Shown here: piece by piece, positions 23,725-35,867 of the stretch
Position numbering within the stretch: position 1 is the first letter of the stretch
Layout: the number at the start of each line of letters is the position of its first letter
Origin: Cylicocyclus nassatus
Lineage: Eukaryota > Nematoda > Chromadorea > Rhabditida > Strongylidae
Direction: 5' to 3'
NCBI GenBank assembly: GCA_958299035.1
Contig: CATQJL010000001.1
Location: forward strand, 83,763,071 to 83,827,070
DNA: 64,000 bases
Notes under the pieces: model-generated
Databases searched by the model: none
What the model was told of the DNA's origin: nothing
The model's input: the letters and a program-made list of their open reading frames with translations, nothing else
Program-made: the position numbers and the translations under genes

Positions 23725-23833
23725 TAGACATCCCAGAACCGACACACGAGATATGGTGCTTCGTACATCCCATGGGTTGGGTTCAAGACTAATAGTATGA
23801 CAAAAAACCTAGGCCGGGCGCCTGGAGGCTACA
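23725..23833 (-). repeat. 5' LTR, second segment
   Basis: Continues 16964-17070 of the left LTR almost exactly to the CTACA end. Confidence 0.9.
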
Positions 23834-24830
23834 TACCAGTCTCCAGGCTCATTACCGAAAATATATCGCAGAACAAGACTTCAAGCTTCCAAATCAACTA
23901 AAAAATTCCCACAAAGATTGGTTTGCAGACTGGAAAGTTCCAAGTATTTTACCAATCTGGAATACTCTCCGCAAACACTGGCAAGTCACTACATTTATAT
24001 TGGGATCGATAACCATCCTCTCGGTCATAACATATTTATTCGGACCAGCATTAATCTTTGCACTGGCCAGAGTACTCTACATCTAGGCGGTAATTATCGC
24101 GAAGGCAACTGCGTTGTTTATTCAGACTGTATACAGATGTATCAGAGCGCCACGCACTAAAAGAGTTGGACCGACACACCATTATAATCAACATTATACA
24201 CAATACCCATATTTTATAATATAAACAATCTCATATGGTAGAGGTGGGACTAAGAAACTACTTGATGAACGCTAGTCATTCGACTATTTACGTCAGCCCG
24301 AACTCTACATCAAGCCTTTGGCGGATACAATTAGAGACATCAAGGAACGGATGGAGAATGGACTGTCAACAATCAACGCCAAAATTGACAGTATTATGCA
24401 AGTGGTCCAAGCCACGAGCGAGAGATGGACGAATATCCACCACCAGCTAACTATCATGGTGGAAAGGACCACCCCGAGGTCAAACTGCATGTTTTGCACT
24501 GTGGAAGATAATAAGGACCAACACCCGACTGGACGTTGCTGCAAATTCCCCGACGCTGTGTCGCGGGCAGCGCAAGCGTCAACCCCTGGACTCTGCGAAA
24601 GGTGCCTTCAACCGAAGCACCACGAAGATCGTGGTGTAACGTGCCCCATTTGCGGCAGGCTGCATAACGTCCTGCTATGCCCAAGCAGGGGACAGAATGG
24701 GCCGTTTGAACGGCGAGAGGTTAGTTCAGAATTTATAACCCATCTTACACCTACTAATCAAACTCAAATCCTGGTTGCAGATGTAAGGTCACCACTCGAC
24801 CCAACACCCAAATCCTGGTTGCAGATGTAA
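23834..24830 (+). pseudogene. Decayed coding sequence: membrane segment, coiled coil, Cys-rich domain
   Basis: One frame, broken by stops near 24083, 24220 and 24270, runs from the LTR edge to 24830. It first shows KDWFADWKVPSILPIWN and a long hydrophobic segment (about 23985-24075, VTTFILGSITILSV core) that looks like a transmembrane helix. A helix follows (RDIKERMENGL, 24333 on), then a Cys/His cluster at 24490-24690 with CMFC, GRCCKFPD, LCERCLQPKH, CPICGRLHNVLLC. The Cys pattern resembles zinc-binding gag domains of BEL/Pao-type elements, and the hydrophobic part resembles the tail of a membrane protein. I cannot name the family. A 47-bp direct duplication (CAAATCCTGGTTGCAGATGT at about 24763 and 24811) ends it. 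Confidence 0.45.
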
Positions 24831-25000
24831 GCCCCAACGTTCATTCCATGTTCTCGATCACCACTCGACCCAACAAGCTATGGTGAGTCTTTGCACAAAT
24901 TACAGATTGTTCCGTAATGTTTATTATTACAATATTTTTACATTACAATATCAATTACAATATGTTTTTTCACAGGATCTAACAACAAAAAAAACGACTA

Positions 25001-25867
25001 TCACAAATTGGAGTTGCTGAGACCCTCGTCGATGTCTATCGTCCCTTGAGATACCATCGTCGTGAGCAGTTCATAATGCCGTCGCGACCTCTTCAAGTAT
25101 GACCAGTAATTGTTGGCGGCCCTGGTCTCCTTGGCCAACTTCGCCTTCAGGTCATCGATTTGCAAGAATAAAAATACTTTTCAAATTGCCCAAAATAAAT
25201 GGAACAAAAATTCTTACCTTTCTGGCATTAGCCTCTCCCTTTCTGGCCTGAGTTGTTTCCCTCTTGGCCTCGTCCAATTGTCTTCGGAGAGAGGCAATTC
25301 CTCTCTCCTTATCGATGAAGTCCTGTGATTTTAAAAAGTAAAAATTAATTTATAAAACAGCTACAAAAACCCTCAAGGTAAAAAGAAATGCGATGAACAT
25401 ATCTGTAAATACTCACCTGGTTACTTCTCACGGGCGCTACTGCATTAAAGGCAGTGTCCGGGCAAAATGGGGGTTCTGAGATTTCTCTGCCATGTGAAAG
25501 TAGCCCCCCTGAGACACAACATCGCGCAACTGCGAGCATAAAACGTTCGACCTAAAGCAAGAAAAACGATTGCAAATTGGGGAAACTTATGCCTTAGGGC
25601 GGGGTCCTTCGAGCTGTTTGAATTCCTGCCAGACGGCAGAGTACGTATGCCGCCACAGTTAAAAACCGTGCGCCCTTTGCAACCTCTGCGTCCTAGCCTG
25701 GCGGGGATCCCCAAATTTCGAAATATGAGGACTTGGAAAATGCATGTTCTCGCCGTTTTCGCGCCTTCTGATGTGGATTTTCGGATTCAGCGTTGCGGAT
25801 AACCCCAGATAAGTTGATTTTCTAGAAGTCGAGTTTCTGCCCGGACACTGCCTTTAACGGCAGACAT
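25001..25867 (-). pseudogene. Small three-exon coiled-coil gene, first exon split by a MITE
   Basis: On the minus strand an ATG at 25867-25865 opens the first exon, which resumes after the inserted MITE at 25448 and ends with donor CAG|GTGAGT at 25417. Exon 2 is 25322-25218 (105 nt, acceptor CACAG, donor GTAAG). Exon 3 ends with TGA at 25001 and probably starts at 25144 after CTGAAG; the better-placed acceptor at 25160 reads CAA instead of CAG. All junctions are phase 0. The product would be about 105 residues, mostly helical and charged: DFIDKERGIASLRRQL, then DEAKRETTQARKGEANARK, a helix with KAKLAKETRAANNYW, and an acidic tail. That is a coiled coil of unknown function. With the MITE in place the first exon would read through foreign sequence, so this copy is probably disabled unless transcription starts within the MITE. 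No family was recognised. Confidence 0.6.
25449..25853. mobile_element. TTAA-flanked MITE in the first exon of the coiled-coil gene
   Basis: A 405-bp element with terminal inverted repeats AGGCAGTGTCCGGGCA, flanked by TTAA on both sides (25445-25448 and 25854-25857). Excising one TTAA copy and the element rejoins the start codon to the rest of the exon in frame. The TTAA target suggests a piggyBac-type mobiliser. Similar ends occur at 63238-63619. Confidence 0.8.
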
Positions 25868-26832
25868 CTTTCGTTAACTCCACCGCAACTACGTACAAAC
25901 ATATCCTTCATCCTTGTCTCAAGATTGCACCCAGTTCGTCAAGCCCAACTTCACCGCAACAACTACGCATCCTCCATCCTCGCCTCAACACCGCATCCAG
26001 CCTCCGGCCGCTCGCATACTGCATCGCGCGGATGCACGAAAACATTATATGGGAGTCTTTTTGTCACTTATTAATAAAACATGCGAACTTTGTTCAGACA
26101 TACAGGCATATCACAGAGCCTTACCAGGACTTACCCAAATCAAGGTTTTCGCATCGATTTTCCCTCCAATAATCCATGCAATGGCTATATCTGAGGAATC
26201 GCTCTTCGAGAAAAGCGTTGCAAATCTAGGTTTTTTGCCTGATTCATCTTTGTTTGATTTCAAAACAGCTATACAGGGTTTCCACCTTCTCGAGAAACCG
26301 TAATTAGCATGTATTGACTACATCAAAAATGGACTGGTTACCCAATTTTGCGGCCAAAACTTCTGAACAGCTGCCACGATGCCCTGTGTTCTGTAAGACA
26401 ATCAGGTCACTAATAGTATTACTGCATAGAAGTTAGCTTACAACTTTTCGTTTGCACCTAAAAAACTAAACGTGCATGTGCGCAGATGAACGAAAATGTT
26501 AAACGGGAGTCAGGGCGTGCATACATGCGGATACACAAGGTCGTCAACGTGTTAACTATTAGAATAGTAAATTACAAAGTATGCATACTGTTCAAATATG
26601 TAACCAAGAATGGATGAATGTTTTGCGTTTAGCATCAAGTAAATAATACCACTTCCTAACCCACCCCCCCCCCCCTCAATCGCGCTCTCCCCAGGTACAA
26701 AAACTTCCACAGCTTCCAAGCAACACTGTAACGTTGTGAGAATTCGTTAAGCCAAGGCCTCTCCCCTCTGTTTTGTGCGCATCAAGAATCGCTACGTTCA
26801 CTTTGCTCGTGTTGAGTAATTGAGGGCAAGGC
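25868..26832. other. Intergenic, no supported gene
   Basis: An open frame of 129 codons (25914-26303) shows no domain, and its start looks like promoter-side sequence of the minus-strand gene. A C-run lies at 26665. The motif GCGGATGCACGAAAACATTA (about 26027) has a diverged echo near 26484. Confidence 0.4.
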
Positions 26833-28155
26833 ATGACCATTGAGAAACAGCATAGACGTCGACGCAAAGCACATCTCACTTTGGGACCCACACAAAGTGC
26901 AGTGGATTCAGATGGCATTGCAGTTTGTTCGCAGCTTGAGCCGAGAGTTGCGCAGTGAAAGATCCGAATCAGACAAGTTTCTTTATATGCGCTGTTATAA
27001 ACATTCTTGTATATGAAGTTGGTTCGGGTAGAGGATAGCGCACAGACGAAGACCGGTGGGAGAGTTAGAATCAACGTGGGTGGGACCATCTTCGATACTA
27101 CCCTTTCCTCTTTGACCAGAATGGATAATAACTAGTCTGAACCACCTTTTTCAAAAGAATTTTTGTCAAAGTAGCGTACTTTTTGAAGGTTCTTTCCGCT
27201 TTGGTCTCAAATCGCTGGAATCAAACAAATTAGGAAGAGATATTTGCGGATCGAAATCCGACTTATTTTGGAAAGGTGGTGCAAGGGTCTATTATCCATG
27301 GGGAAGAGATTTTTTAAGGTGCTAGACTATCTGAAGGATGGTGAGAATTTTGCTCTCCCAACAGATCACGATGTTAAAGAAAGCCTGAGATGAGAGGCTG
27401 AGGTGAAATTTTACAGAAGTCACAAATCTTCACTTCGATTGAACTTTGCAGTTTTACAACTTGCCCGGCCATGCTAAAATGTGCTCACCCGTTTTGCGCA
27501 AAGACGATTGGGTAATGGGGGAGGACAGTTACATAGAAGCACACTGGAAATTCCGCCAGGTGGGAGCCTAGAGTTCCTCTGGAAACCTATCTAATCACCT
27601 ACGATATTGTCTAATTTACCCTTTGCTTCAACCAGACCGGCGGGTGGAGGGCGGGGCTCCGTGACCTAATTAAGGCTAGAAATCAGAGAGCATGTTCGGA
27701 GCAAAGCGTATAAAGCATCTACCTTCACCACTTTCCAAACAAACGTGACATTTTCTTAGGTATGAGTATAACGATAGAAGGTCGTGTGCGGATAACAAAT
27801 GCAAGGAATGTGGAGCAAGAACACAGATTCTGGCAACGCACGTCAATACGATTAATTATGAAGAGTGGAAGCACATGAAGGTTGATATGCTGATCGTGAA
27901 GGGAATCGTGACGGAGGTAGCGCAAATAATTCTAGAGAACTTAGATTTTTACCTGACAAGTTGTAGGTGAAATCAAGGATGTGCTGTGTCGTGAAATGGG
28001 ACAATGGCTGGGATTTCCATCTTCGGCAATGCCGTGCGATTGGCGACGTCGCTATGAAATTTCTTTCAATTACTGTATCATCTGATCCATTTATTTTTGC
28101 CTCATACGCTGTATACTGGTGGTACTCACTAGGGGTCCAGTCCAACTATCCTTGA
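26833..28155 (+). pseudogene. BTB-family copy P3, broken
   Basis: All seven exons can be placed. Exon 1 is 26833-26957 (LTLGPTQSAV). The T1 exon is 27028-27132 (105 nt, VRINVGGTIFDTTLSSLTR). The others are 27189-27275 (87 nt, FADRNPTYFGK), 27319-27402 (84 nt, VLDYLKDGENF), 27452-27559, 27760-27916 (CKECGA, NYEEWKHM) and 27967-28155 (SRMCCVVKWDNG). Lesions: TGA ends exon 1; the exon 1 donor and the T1 acceptor (CGG for CAG) are lost; the T1 donor is TA; TAG interrupts the 87-nt exon; CGA became TGA in the 84-nt exon; and exon 5 is 2 nt short. It is useful for fixing the ancestral exon structure. Confidence 0.8.
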
Positions 28156-31100
28156 GACCTTCGTGAATTTTGTGTTTCTCATGATTCCTACGATTTCCGC
28201 TTTTTCTGAGCGCGAGAACTACCAATAATGTTGACAAGGATTTGAACTGAAATTCTTGAATTTGATTTTTTGCACTGTTTTTTTTTGCGCGGGCAATAAA
28301 GGTGTATTTATCTGACAGCACAACAAAATGAGATAATGAGGAATTAGCTTTGATACTTCCCATTTTTTGTGCCCCACAGGCAGTGGGAATTGTGGGAATT
28401 ATAAGACTAGTATGGCTCCAAATACGTAAAGCTTTTTTGGTCATTTGCGATTTGTCGACAGCAAACTAGTGACAATGGTGTTCTGCTTACAATGCTTATT
28501 TGTCTTCTATATATGTATTTGTTGTGATCTTTGTACCTCAAAGAGTAAAGTAATGAAAGCGATAAATGCATCCCTCGCCTCATTTGTGATGAGCAAATTG
28601 CGATATCCATGAAAGGTTCGTTCCAGAATTGAGAGACGAAAGGTGCAAACTACCTTTCTATTAGCAAATCAAATCATTTTGTTCCCGAAAAAATCAAGGA
28701 CGAAGTTTTTGTGATCACAAAATTTTTTTCCGATCAAGGACCCGCCAAGCAACTCTGTTTTTCTAATTTTCTGTCTACGGCCTCAAAATTTTTGGGAACG
28801 GGTGGAGCTATACGGAAAAAAGGGATTTTTTTACACAGTTAACTGTAGAGGATGGGGTAGACCATAGAGCACGTTTATTTTCATGGGTTTCCAAAGGTTT
28901 TCTCTGGACGCGTAAATATTTCCAAACACCAGCGTAAATACCAGTGGCGTACCCAGGATTTCCTCTTTCAGATGGAAGTGACTCCGAGAAAACTTTATGG
29001 AATGATTCCCAAAATTTTCGCGGATCCATAACCCGAAATTTGGAAAGAGGGACGTGGCGGAAGCCATGCCCCCGAAAAAAATTTCTTAATGAAGCTAAAT
29101 TGAATTTTGAAGAATTTTGAAAATTCCAATTATTTACAGGTACGAACGAGCCACTTGCATATTTTCATAACCAAGCAAGTAAGGGAGGTTGGGGGCAAGT
29201 ATCTGGAAATTGTGAGCTTCAGAACTGACTGAGCGCAAGTTATGCAACTAAACAGCAAGCATTCGTCATCTGTGCCGTGAGAAAGAAAACGTGTCACGTC
29301 TTGCGAAAACGTCTTGCGCGTCTCATCATGGGTTTTTTGGCCGTTTTCACTGTGATAAATTTAGTGTCTTTTGTTTCAAGAACTTGAAAGCCTATGGTCT
29401 GCAAAGATAGGATGAGAAGCGCAATGTGTGCATTATGCGCAGTAGCCACATTAAGACATAGGGTGACCGTAGTATATTGTATGATTTACTATAAATTAAT
29501 AATGAAATTAGGAACGTTTATTGCTCAGTTTATCGTCAAACAGTACCCGTAGTCTAAATAGTCGCCTGTATGTTATTATATGTACTTTTGACTACAAAAC
29601 CACAAATGTATTACATAGGTTTGCACTTGCACGGCAAAAACTTCCAAGGTGCTATCACTCTTAGAGTCATACTTTGAAACCATTATTTGTTGAGTTCCTT
29701 GTAGTAAACTCGTGATCAATATGTGTACATATATTCTGTTGTAGATGGATAGGTCACCTTCACCCAAATAGTGCTGGAAAATGACGAACGTAACTACATA
29801 CATCTAATGCTGAGTTTTCGGCTGTAAGACGTTTTTGGATGCTTTTCAGCTATGAATCGTTAGGTAGTATCAAAAAAGTTGCTAAGTTTTCTGACTAAAT
29901 TTAGATTGAACAGCATCTTTTTTCTCACAACGGAAAGCTCTCCTTCGTTTCCAGTCTCACTTTCTGAAAAAAAAAGGTCCACAAAATTAGCATTAAATTA
30001 ATATTTGAGATCCTTGGGGTCAACAAAGTGCTACAGGGACGATCTTTTTGTGGTTCCAGGACATGTTTAAAATGACATCCCTTTTACTCATCAGGAGACA
30101 CATCAAATTCATTTTTTTTGCGAAACAATTTCTTGATGAAAATTCCAAAATTACTTCTGGATGTGCCGAAGGCATGCTTACAAAGAAAAAGATTGGGTCT
30201 ATGTGAGAATTCCGAATTTTACGTATCGTGATGAATGTAAGTTCTTCGGGAGGCTTTACCTTATTGTGAAAAAAAATAAAAAAATACAGCTGGCCCAAAA
30301 CTGATTATTTAGCGTAAATTTCAATCATTGGCAAATGCAGTATAGTCTATGAATAAACACTGAGGTTTGAAGCTAAACACAACTTCATTTCCACAATGAG
30401 GGCAGAACATTTGATCACTTTATTTTTGCATATCAGCAGATTGACAAGAGTTACGTCAGAAGCTAAGAATTTCCTGAGCTCTCCATTTTCACAGCTCAAC
30501 CTATACTACTTTTGCAGTGTTTATGTATGCAAACGTTTGAAAAATACGTTTTTCTGCTTAAAACAGGAATTTTCTCAAAGTGAAGCTTGATCGTGAAAAT
30601 TTCTTGTTTTACTAATATTTTGTGGATGTGACCTTTTACTGATTGATCAGGAGGTGATTAATTGGTCAAACACACATTGAAAAAAAAAACCTAAGAAGAC
30701 GAGATTCAGCAGGAAAAATGAAAAGCCACATAATCCTTCGCCTAGAAGCAGCATTAAAGACAAGGTTACATTCCTGGCAAGATTTAACTTCCCGGTTGCT
30801 GTAACCATGTCTGGGCTTTCCAGCGCACGAAAATGACAAAAATGCGGTTCTCAAAGCTCTCCTAGTCTACATTCGCTCGAATTACACGTAAGTGGGCGGG
30901 ACCCGGAGTGATGGGACGGGGTCCGGAAGACTTCCGGAGTGTATTTTAGGCATTCCAGATGCGCTTTTTTGCTCCAAACTTCTGTGATAGATTATTTTGG
31001 GGGTCTGTTATCGCAACGCGGTGCAATTTATACACCCATGACGGCACGTGAGACCTTTAAGCGATAACTCATTGTGGGACCCTGGCGCAGGTACTGTATA

Positions 31101-31261
31101 AGCATGAACGCAATGATTGATGCGAATGTGTTTCCAGTATCGGTACCGGTACTGTGTTTAGGAATGACATGCGGTAGTATGGAAAATGTTGTGGTGGTAA
31201 ATAACAGCTTACACACACCGCTGGGATATGTAACCAAACAAGGAAGGATGTTTCGTATCTA
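28156..31261. other. Long non-coding stretch after P3
   Basis: 28440-28660 is the shared 3' flank of the BTB units (as at 3485-3570 and 40480-40560). 28840-28925 matches 40725-40805. 28944-29070 is the GGCGTACCCAGGA repeat. From 29100 to 31261 I see AT-rich sequence with no exon pattern. A 92-codon frame on the minus strand (30298-30020) has no recognisable domain. Confidence 0.45.
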
Positions 31262-31731
31262 TTAGGTTGTCAAGAATGTAATGTCGTTTTTTCGAATAAA
31301 ATTGATATTACTCGAGAACTAGAGCATATCCGCAGTCAAAATTTTATGCTTGAAGCTACGAAGCTTTGTAGTATACAATGGCATATGTGGGAGGGGCCCA
31401 GTACTACTGGGGGCGGACTCTGCCATCTTCCATTTTCAATTTTTTTGTTTCTAAGCATGAAAAAAAAGTGTGCCTGTGGGTAAGTGCATGTGTGTCTCAG
31501 GAGCAAGTGAGAGGTTCGCAAGATCTTCTGGGGCGAAAATCCAGTTTTTGGCCTTACGAGTTGCTCATATGTTTTGGCTCCAAACTTTGCATAAACAACA
31601 ACTTCTGCCAGTATTCGGAAGTCATCTTGTAGAGCTTTCTTTGCTCTATCGAATGGTACCCCTCACATATTTTTTTGGATTTGTCTTATAACTTTGCTAT
31701 GAAAAACGGCATTATTTTCTTTACAACCTAA
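31262..31731. mobile_element. Mariner-type MITE
   Basis: Ends TTAGGTTGTCAAGAATGTAA and its diverged inverse (finishing TTACAACCTAA), flanked by TA (31260-31261 and 31732-31733). It is 470 bp without transposase and shares interior sequence with the palindromic element 5624-8798. Confidence 0.75.
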
Positions 31732-31733
31732 TA

Positions 31734-32252
<519 letters not shown>

Positions 32253-32633
32253 TATGTATATATATATGGTTAATATATGAATACGAAGCAAATAAGTACA
32301 TAAATGTAAATATTACATAAATACATTCAAAAGATTAGATAAATAATAACAAGATCGTAAAACATACCTTGCTTTTAACTAGAAACCTTGAGCCCGAAAA
32401 ACCGGGATAGTTTAATGATGATTAGATAATCGCTGTGCTAATAGACCTTCAACTGTACATAATTAATTTTATAATTCGGGAGAACCCTGGCGTGGTGTTG
32501 GGCGCCAACTATCCAGTGCAGTTTGCATCACGGGTAGCGCTCCCCAGCGATGAAGTGGTCTGCCCTAACCTAAGAGGAAACAACCTCTTGAAGGAAACTG
32601 CATAAGAGTCCAGGATGGACCGCCTCCGGCTCA

Positions 32634-33314
32634 ATGGATAACAGGTCCCTCAACAAAAATCAAATTCATCATAATCCATGTTTAGTGTTGTCCTTGTCTA
32701 ACCGTAATACCGCAGACCACCGGCAAAGAATAGTTAATAATACTATATCCAATAACAATACTGGAACAAGATGCAACAGAAGAAACTGTTATATATGTGA
32801 CAGGATGAAATTCGATAATATCACACAAAGCTCTACAACACATTATTGTTTCAAAACGAATAAGCCTGATATATCCAATTGTAACTCAACAAATGTGGTG
32901 TATATGATCACATGCTTGACATGCGATCTTCAATATGTAGGCGAAACAAAACAAACTTTAAGATCAAGAATAAATCAACATAAAAGAAGTTTTCGTAAGT
33001 ACAACTTACATACATTTATGGTAAATCACTTCAAAGATACAGGACATAACCCCGATAACATAAGTATCGAAATACTGGACCATGTAACGGAAACAGATAA
33101 TATTAAAAGGATATTAAGAGATAAAGAACTACAATGGATCCAATATATGGTCACGGCATATCCTTTTGGATTTAATGATCAGATAAAAGGGTTTGGAAAT
33201 ATATCGGATAATATCAGTCCGTTAGAAAAGAAAGGACATTCCTACTTCGTGTGTCCAGTTAAAAGAACGAGACAAAGGGGAAGGAAGAGAAGATCGAGAA
33301 GAAAAAGTACATAA
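32634..33314 (+). CDS. Penelope-like element, GIY-YIG endonuclease part
   Basis: 226 codons. After a polar N-terminus comes a Cys cluster (CNRRNCYICD), then the GIY-YIG core VVYMITCLTC-LQYVGET with TLRSRINQHKRSF, the usual Tyr/Gly-Arg catalytic arrangement. A basic tail ends GRKRRSRRKST. The Cys-containing insert before and within the core is what permuted Penelope elements show. The frame ends TAA and the RT frame continues in register with no gap, so this is either a nonsense mutation in one polyprotein or a readthrough site. It would nick DNA for target-primed reverse transcription. The neighbouring (CA)n array is compatible with the known preference of some Penelope elements for microsatellites, but that link is inference. 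Confidence 0.8.
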   Translation: MDNRSLNKNQIHHNPCLVLSLSNRNTADHRQRIVNNTISNNNTGTRCNRRNCYICDRMKFDNITQSSTTHYCFKTNKPDISNCNSTNVVYMITCLTCDLQYVGETKQTLRSRINQHKRSFRKYNLHTFMVNHFKDTGHNPDNISIEILDHVTETDNIKRILRDKELQWIQYMVTAYPFGFNDQIKGFGNISDNISPLEKKGHSYFVCPVKRTRQRGRKRRSRRKST

Positions 33315-35006
33315 GTGGATAGAACGGAAGAAATTTTAACAACAATAAGCAATTTACACAGTAATGCACTTCTTAGATACTTTCGAACATTGAACAAAAA
33401 AGACATAAACAGACTCATTAACTATTCTTTCACCCCAGAGTTTAACACTTTAACATTCGAACATAGGTACAAAATATATGCCCTGATAGCAACTCCTTTT
33501 TGGGAAAATAGGGTACATACAAAACAAACTGAAGAAAATATAAATATTATCATACCTTACTTGGGAAGCATAATGGACAGACTCAAACTAGCTAATTTAT
33601 GCAACAGCAAGAGAGTACAGAACATAATAAAGGAACACATCAATGTGGAAGACATAACAAAACTAGAACAAATCGAAGTAACAATACTCTATACTTTGAG
33701 TAGGCTCCTTGGATTGGAAGTACACAATTATAACAGCTTCCTAAGAAAGCTAGACTACAATCTCATTACTTCCATTGAAAGAAGTGAATGCGAATGTATA
33801 AGACATGCTAAATTCATTGAAGCATATCATGGGCATGTATGCACAGGGGATTTGGAATTCGTGAAAGACGTCAAATTGAGAAATGTTTTAAGAAAGGGGA
33901 CAAAGTTTAGGAAGCACTCCTTGTTCAACAAGGAAGATGTGTTTTCGGTTATAAGAGATTTGACTTCTCAATTAGTCGTGAAATACAAACGCAAGTTGAA
34001 AGATAACACATCCAATAGTGAATTATTGAAGCATATTTTGAATGAAAATATTAAGAACAGAATCAAATCAAAATTGTACAATATGTCCGATAAGGAAGAG
34101 ATAGAAGAAGACATAGAAGAACTACGAAAAATACAGAAACACTTCATTATAACCCCCATAGATAAAGCAAGTGCTAATTTTAGTTTTACATGCAAAAAGT
34201 TTTACGTACAGATGATGAAAAGAGAAATGGAACAAACTAATACAGAAGGGAGCACGTACGAAAACACTTCGTTATTAGAAGAAGATATTCTGAATAGGCA
34301 TAGAAGTATACTTAACGGATTGAACATCAAGTTCGAAGATAAATTTAAGGAGATACCTAGAATTTATGGAATCCCGAAAATGCATAAAAATCCCATTAAG
34401 TTTAGATACATAACAGGAGCTAAAAAAAGTTCTTTGAAACCTCTTACTACTACTCTTCAGCTGATACTATCACATCTAAAAAAGCACTTCAATAACTACT
34501 GCAATGTAATCTGGCAGAGAACACGTACAAAACACTCATGGGCTATAGAAAACAGTAGACAGGTGGTGAAGGACTTGATGACAGCTAAAGGAGACTTGAA
34601 CTTATACTCAGCGGATTTTTCAAGTCTGTTAACTAGTTTACCACACAACATTGTTAGACAAAATCTAACCAAACTCATAGCCATGTGCATGAAGGATTTC
34701 AAATACATTCGAATATGCGGTGGTAAAGTCTCATATACCAATACAGACACAGCACATGGCAAGATTTTTCAAAGAGAAGACGTCCTTTACATGATAGATT
34801 CGCTGTTAAATTCAAGTTATCTGTGCTTTGGGGGTATAGTCTATAAACAAGTAAGAGGTATTCCCCAAGGAGCCTCATGCAGCCCACAAATTGCAGATTT
34901 AACACTAGCCTATATGGAATACGAATTTATAAGAAGACTGGTGAACACACCCGATAACCATAGAGAATACATGTTCAACCACACATTTAGATATATAGAC
35001 GATATA
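33315..35006 (+). pseudogene. Penelope-like element, reverse transcriptase (5' part)
   Basis: In frame with the endonuclease part and open for about 564 codons up to the mariner insertion. RT landmarks include FIITPIDKASANF, IPRIYGIPKMHKNPIKFRYI (the Penelope-specific G-PK-HK box), YSADFSSLLTSLP in the place of the catalytic-Asp motif A, and RGIPQGASCSPQIADLTL. The FRYIDD catalytic box is at 34986-35003. The element breaks off three bases after YIDD. The N-terminal 300 residues have no named domain. Confidence 0.85.
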
Positions 35007-35865
35007 TTAGGTCGTTCCATAAGTTCGTAGCGTTTTCATTTTCGTACTCATATCTTTGACGAGCGGTTGGTTTGCGGCAGGATGCGTATATCATTTTGGA
35101 GGGCTGATTGTGCTCTTTGAAATACGTCTACTGATTGCGGTGAAAAGCTGATTCACTCGGATCTCGCAGCTTCCAAAGATGGAAATCTTGAAAGGCAAAA
35201 AGGATCCAATTCGGCATTTGCGCCTTTTTCGTTATGAAAAGAAGCACTTTTGCGCAGATTTTTGTGTCAGTTATGGAACATGGCGCTCGATCATCAATAT
35301 GAGACAAAAAAGGATTGGATTGCTACAAATGAGCAGGAGCTGAGCAGGGTGTCCCTGAACAAGACTTTTCGGGGGACGGGCAGGACGTCCTGCACTGAAA
35401 ATTGCTGTGCAGGTAGGCGATGGTCAACCATACCTTAAGGCAATCCAACTGCACCGTCTAAACCAGGTCCTACCGCAAAAAAAGCCTAACAGACAGATCC
35501 AGCGAGTTTTTTTGCACGACGAAACATGGCGTCATACGGCAAACGTCGTCAAAACTGTCCTCCACAATTCGACTGAAAGGTACTTTAGTACCCAAAATAC
35601 TCTCCAAACCTCGCTCTATCAGATTATCATTTGCTCCGCTTTCTGGCAGTGCATGTCTCGATTTCAGTAAGCAGTTTGAGCGCTGGTTATATGACTTTCT
35701 TGGGACCCGGCGCGTTGCCGTTTGAAAAATTGAAATTGAGAAGCTAACGAGAATGTATCAAGAGGTCGTGCGCTACAAAGAAAATCAAAATTTTGATTGA
35801 CTTTTATCGTAAATTGATGATTTTGTTAGTTTATAAAAACGCTACGAACTTATGGAACGACCTAA
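35007..35865 (+). mobile_element. Decayed mariner inside the Penelope RT
   Basis: Termini TTAGGTCGTTCCATAAGTTC and its inverse, flanked by TA (35005-35006 and 35866-35867). The 859 bp plus one TA is 861 bp, divisible by three. It keeps transposase remnants: an N-terminal IRHLRLFRYEKKH helix with a following SYG at about 35210-35275, and FLHDETWRHTANVV near 35512, corresponding to the HDNARPH catalytic region of mariners. Large internal deletions make it non-autonomous. Confidence 0.85.
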
Positions 35866-35867
35866 TA

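Larger units (their letters stand above)
16751..23833 (-). mobile_element. LTR retrotransposon (Ty3/gypsy-like), gag-protease only, minus orientation
   Basis: Two 320-bp LTRs, TG...CA, lie at 16751-17070 and 20422-20633 plus 23725-23833, flanked by TACCAG (16745-16750 and 23834-23839). All coding sequence runs on the minus strand, so the right LTR is the 5' one. The internal region (17071-20421) holds gag, a CCHC knuckle and an aspartic-protease region but no RT, RNase H or integrase, so it is a non-autonomous deletion derivative. The right LTR is interrupted by an RTE LINE (20634-23710). The LTRs differ at only a few positions, which suggests fairly recent insertion despite stops in the coding region. 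Confidence 0.9.

Noticed and set aside
25914..26303. 129-codon frame upstream of the coiled-coil gene
   Set aside because: No motif. The start lies in the likely promoter side of the minus-strand gene.
32370..32600. Second hammerhead copy in the 5' leader of the Penelope element
   Set aside because: AGCCCGAAAAACCGGG (about 32390) resembles one arm of the 3' motif, but no CTGATGA or matching stems were found.
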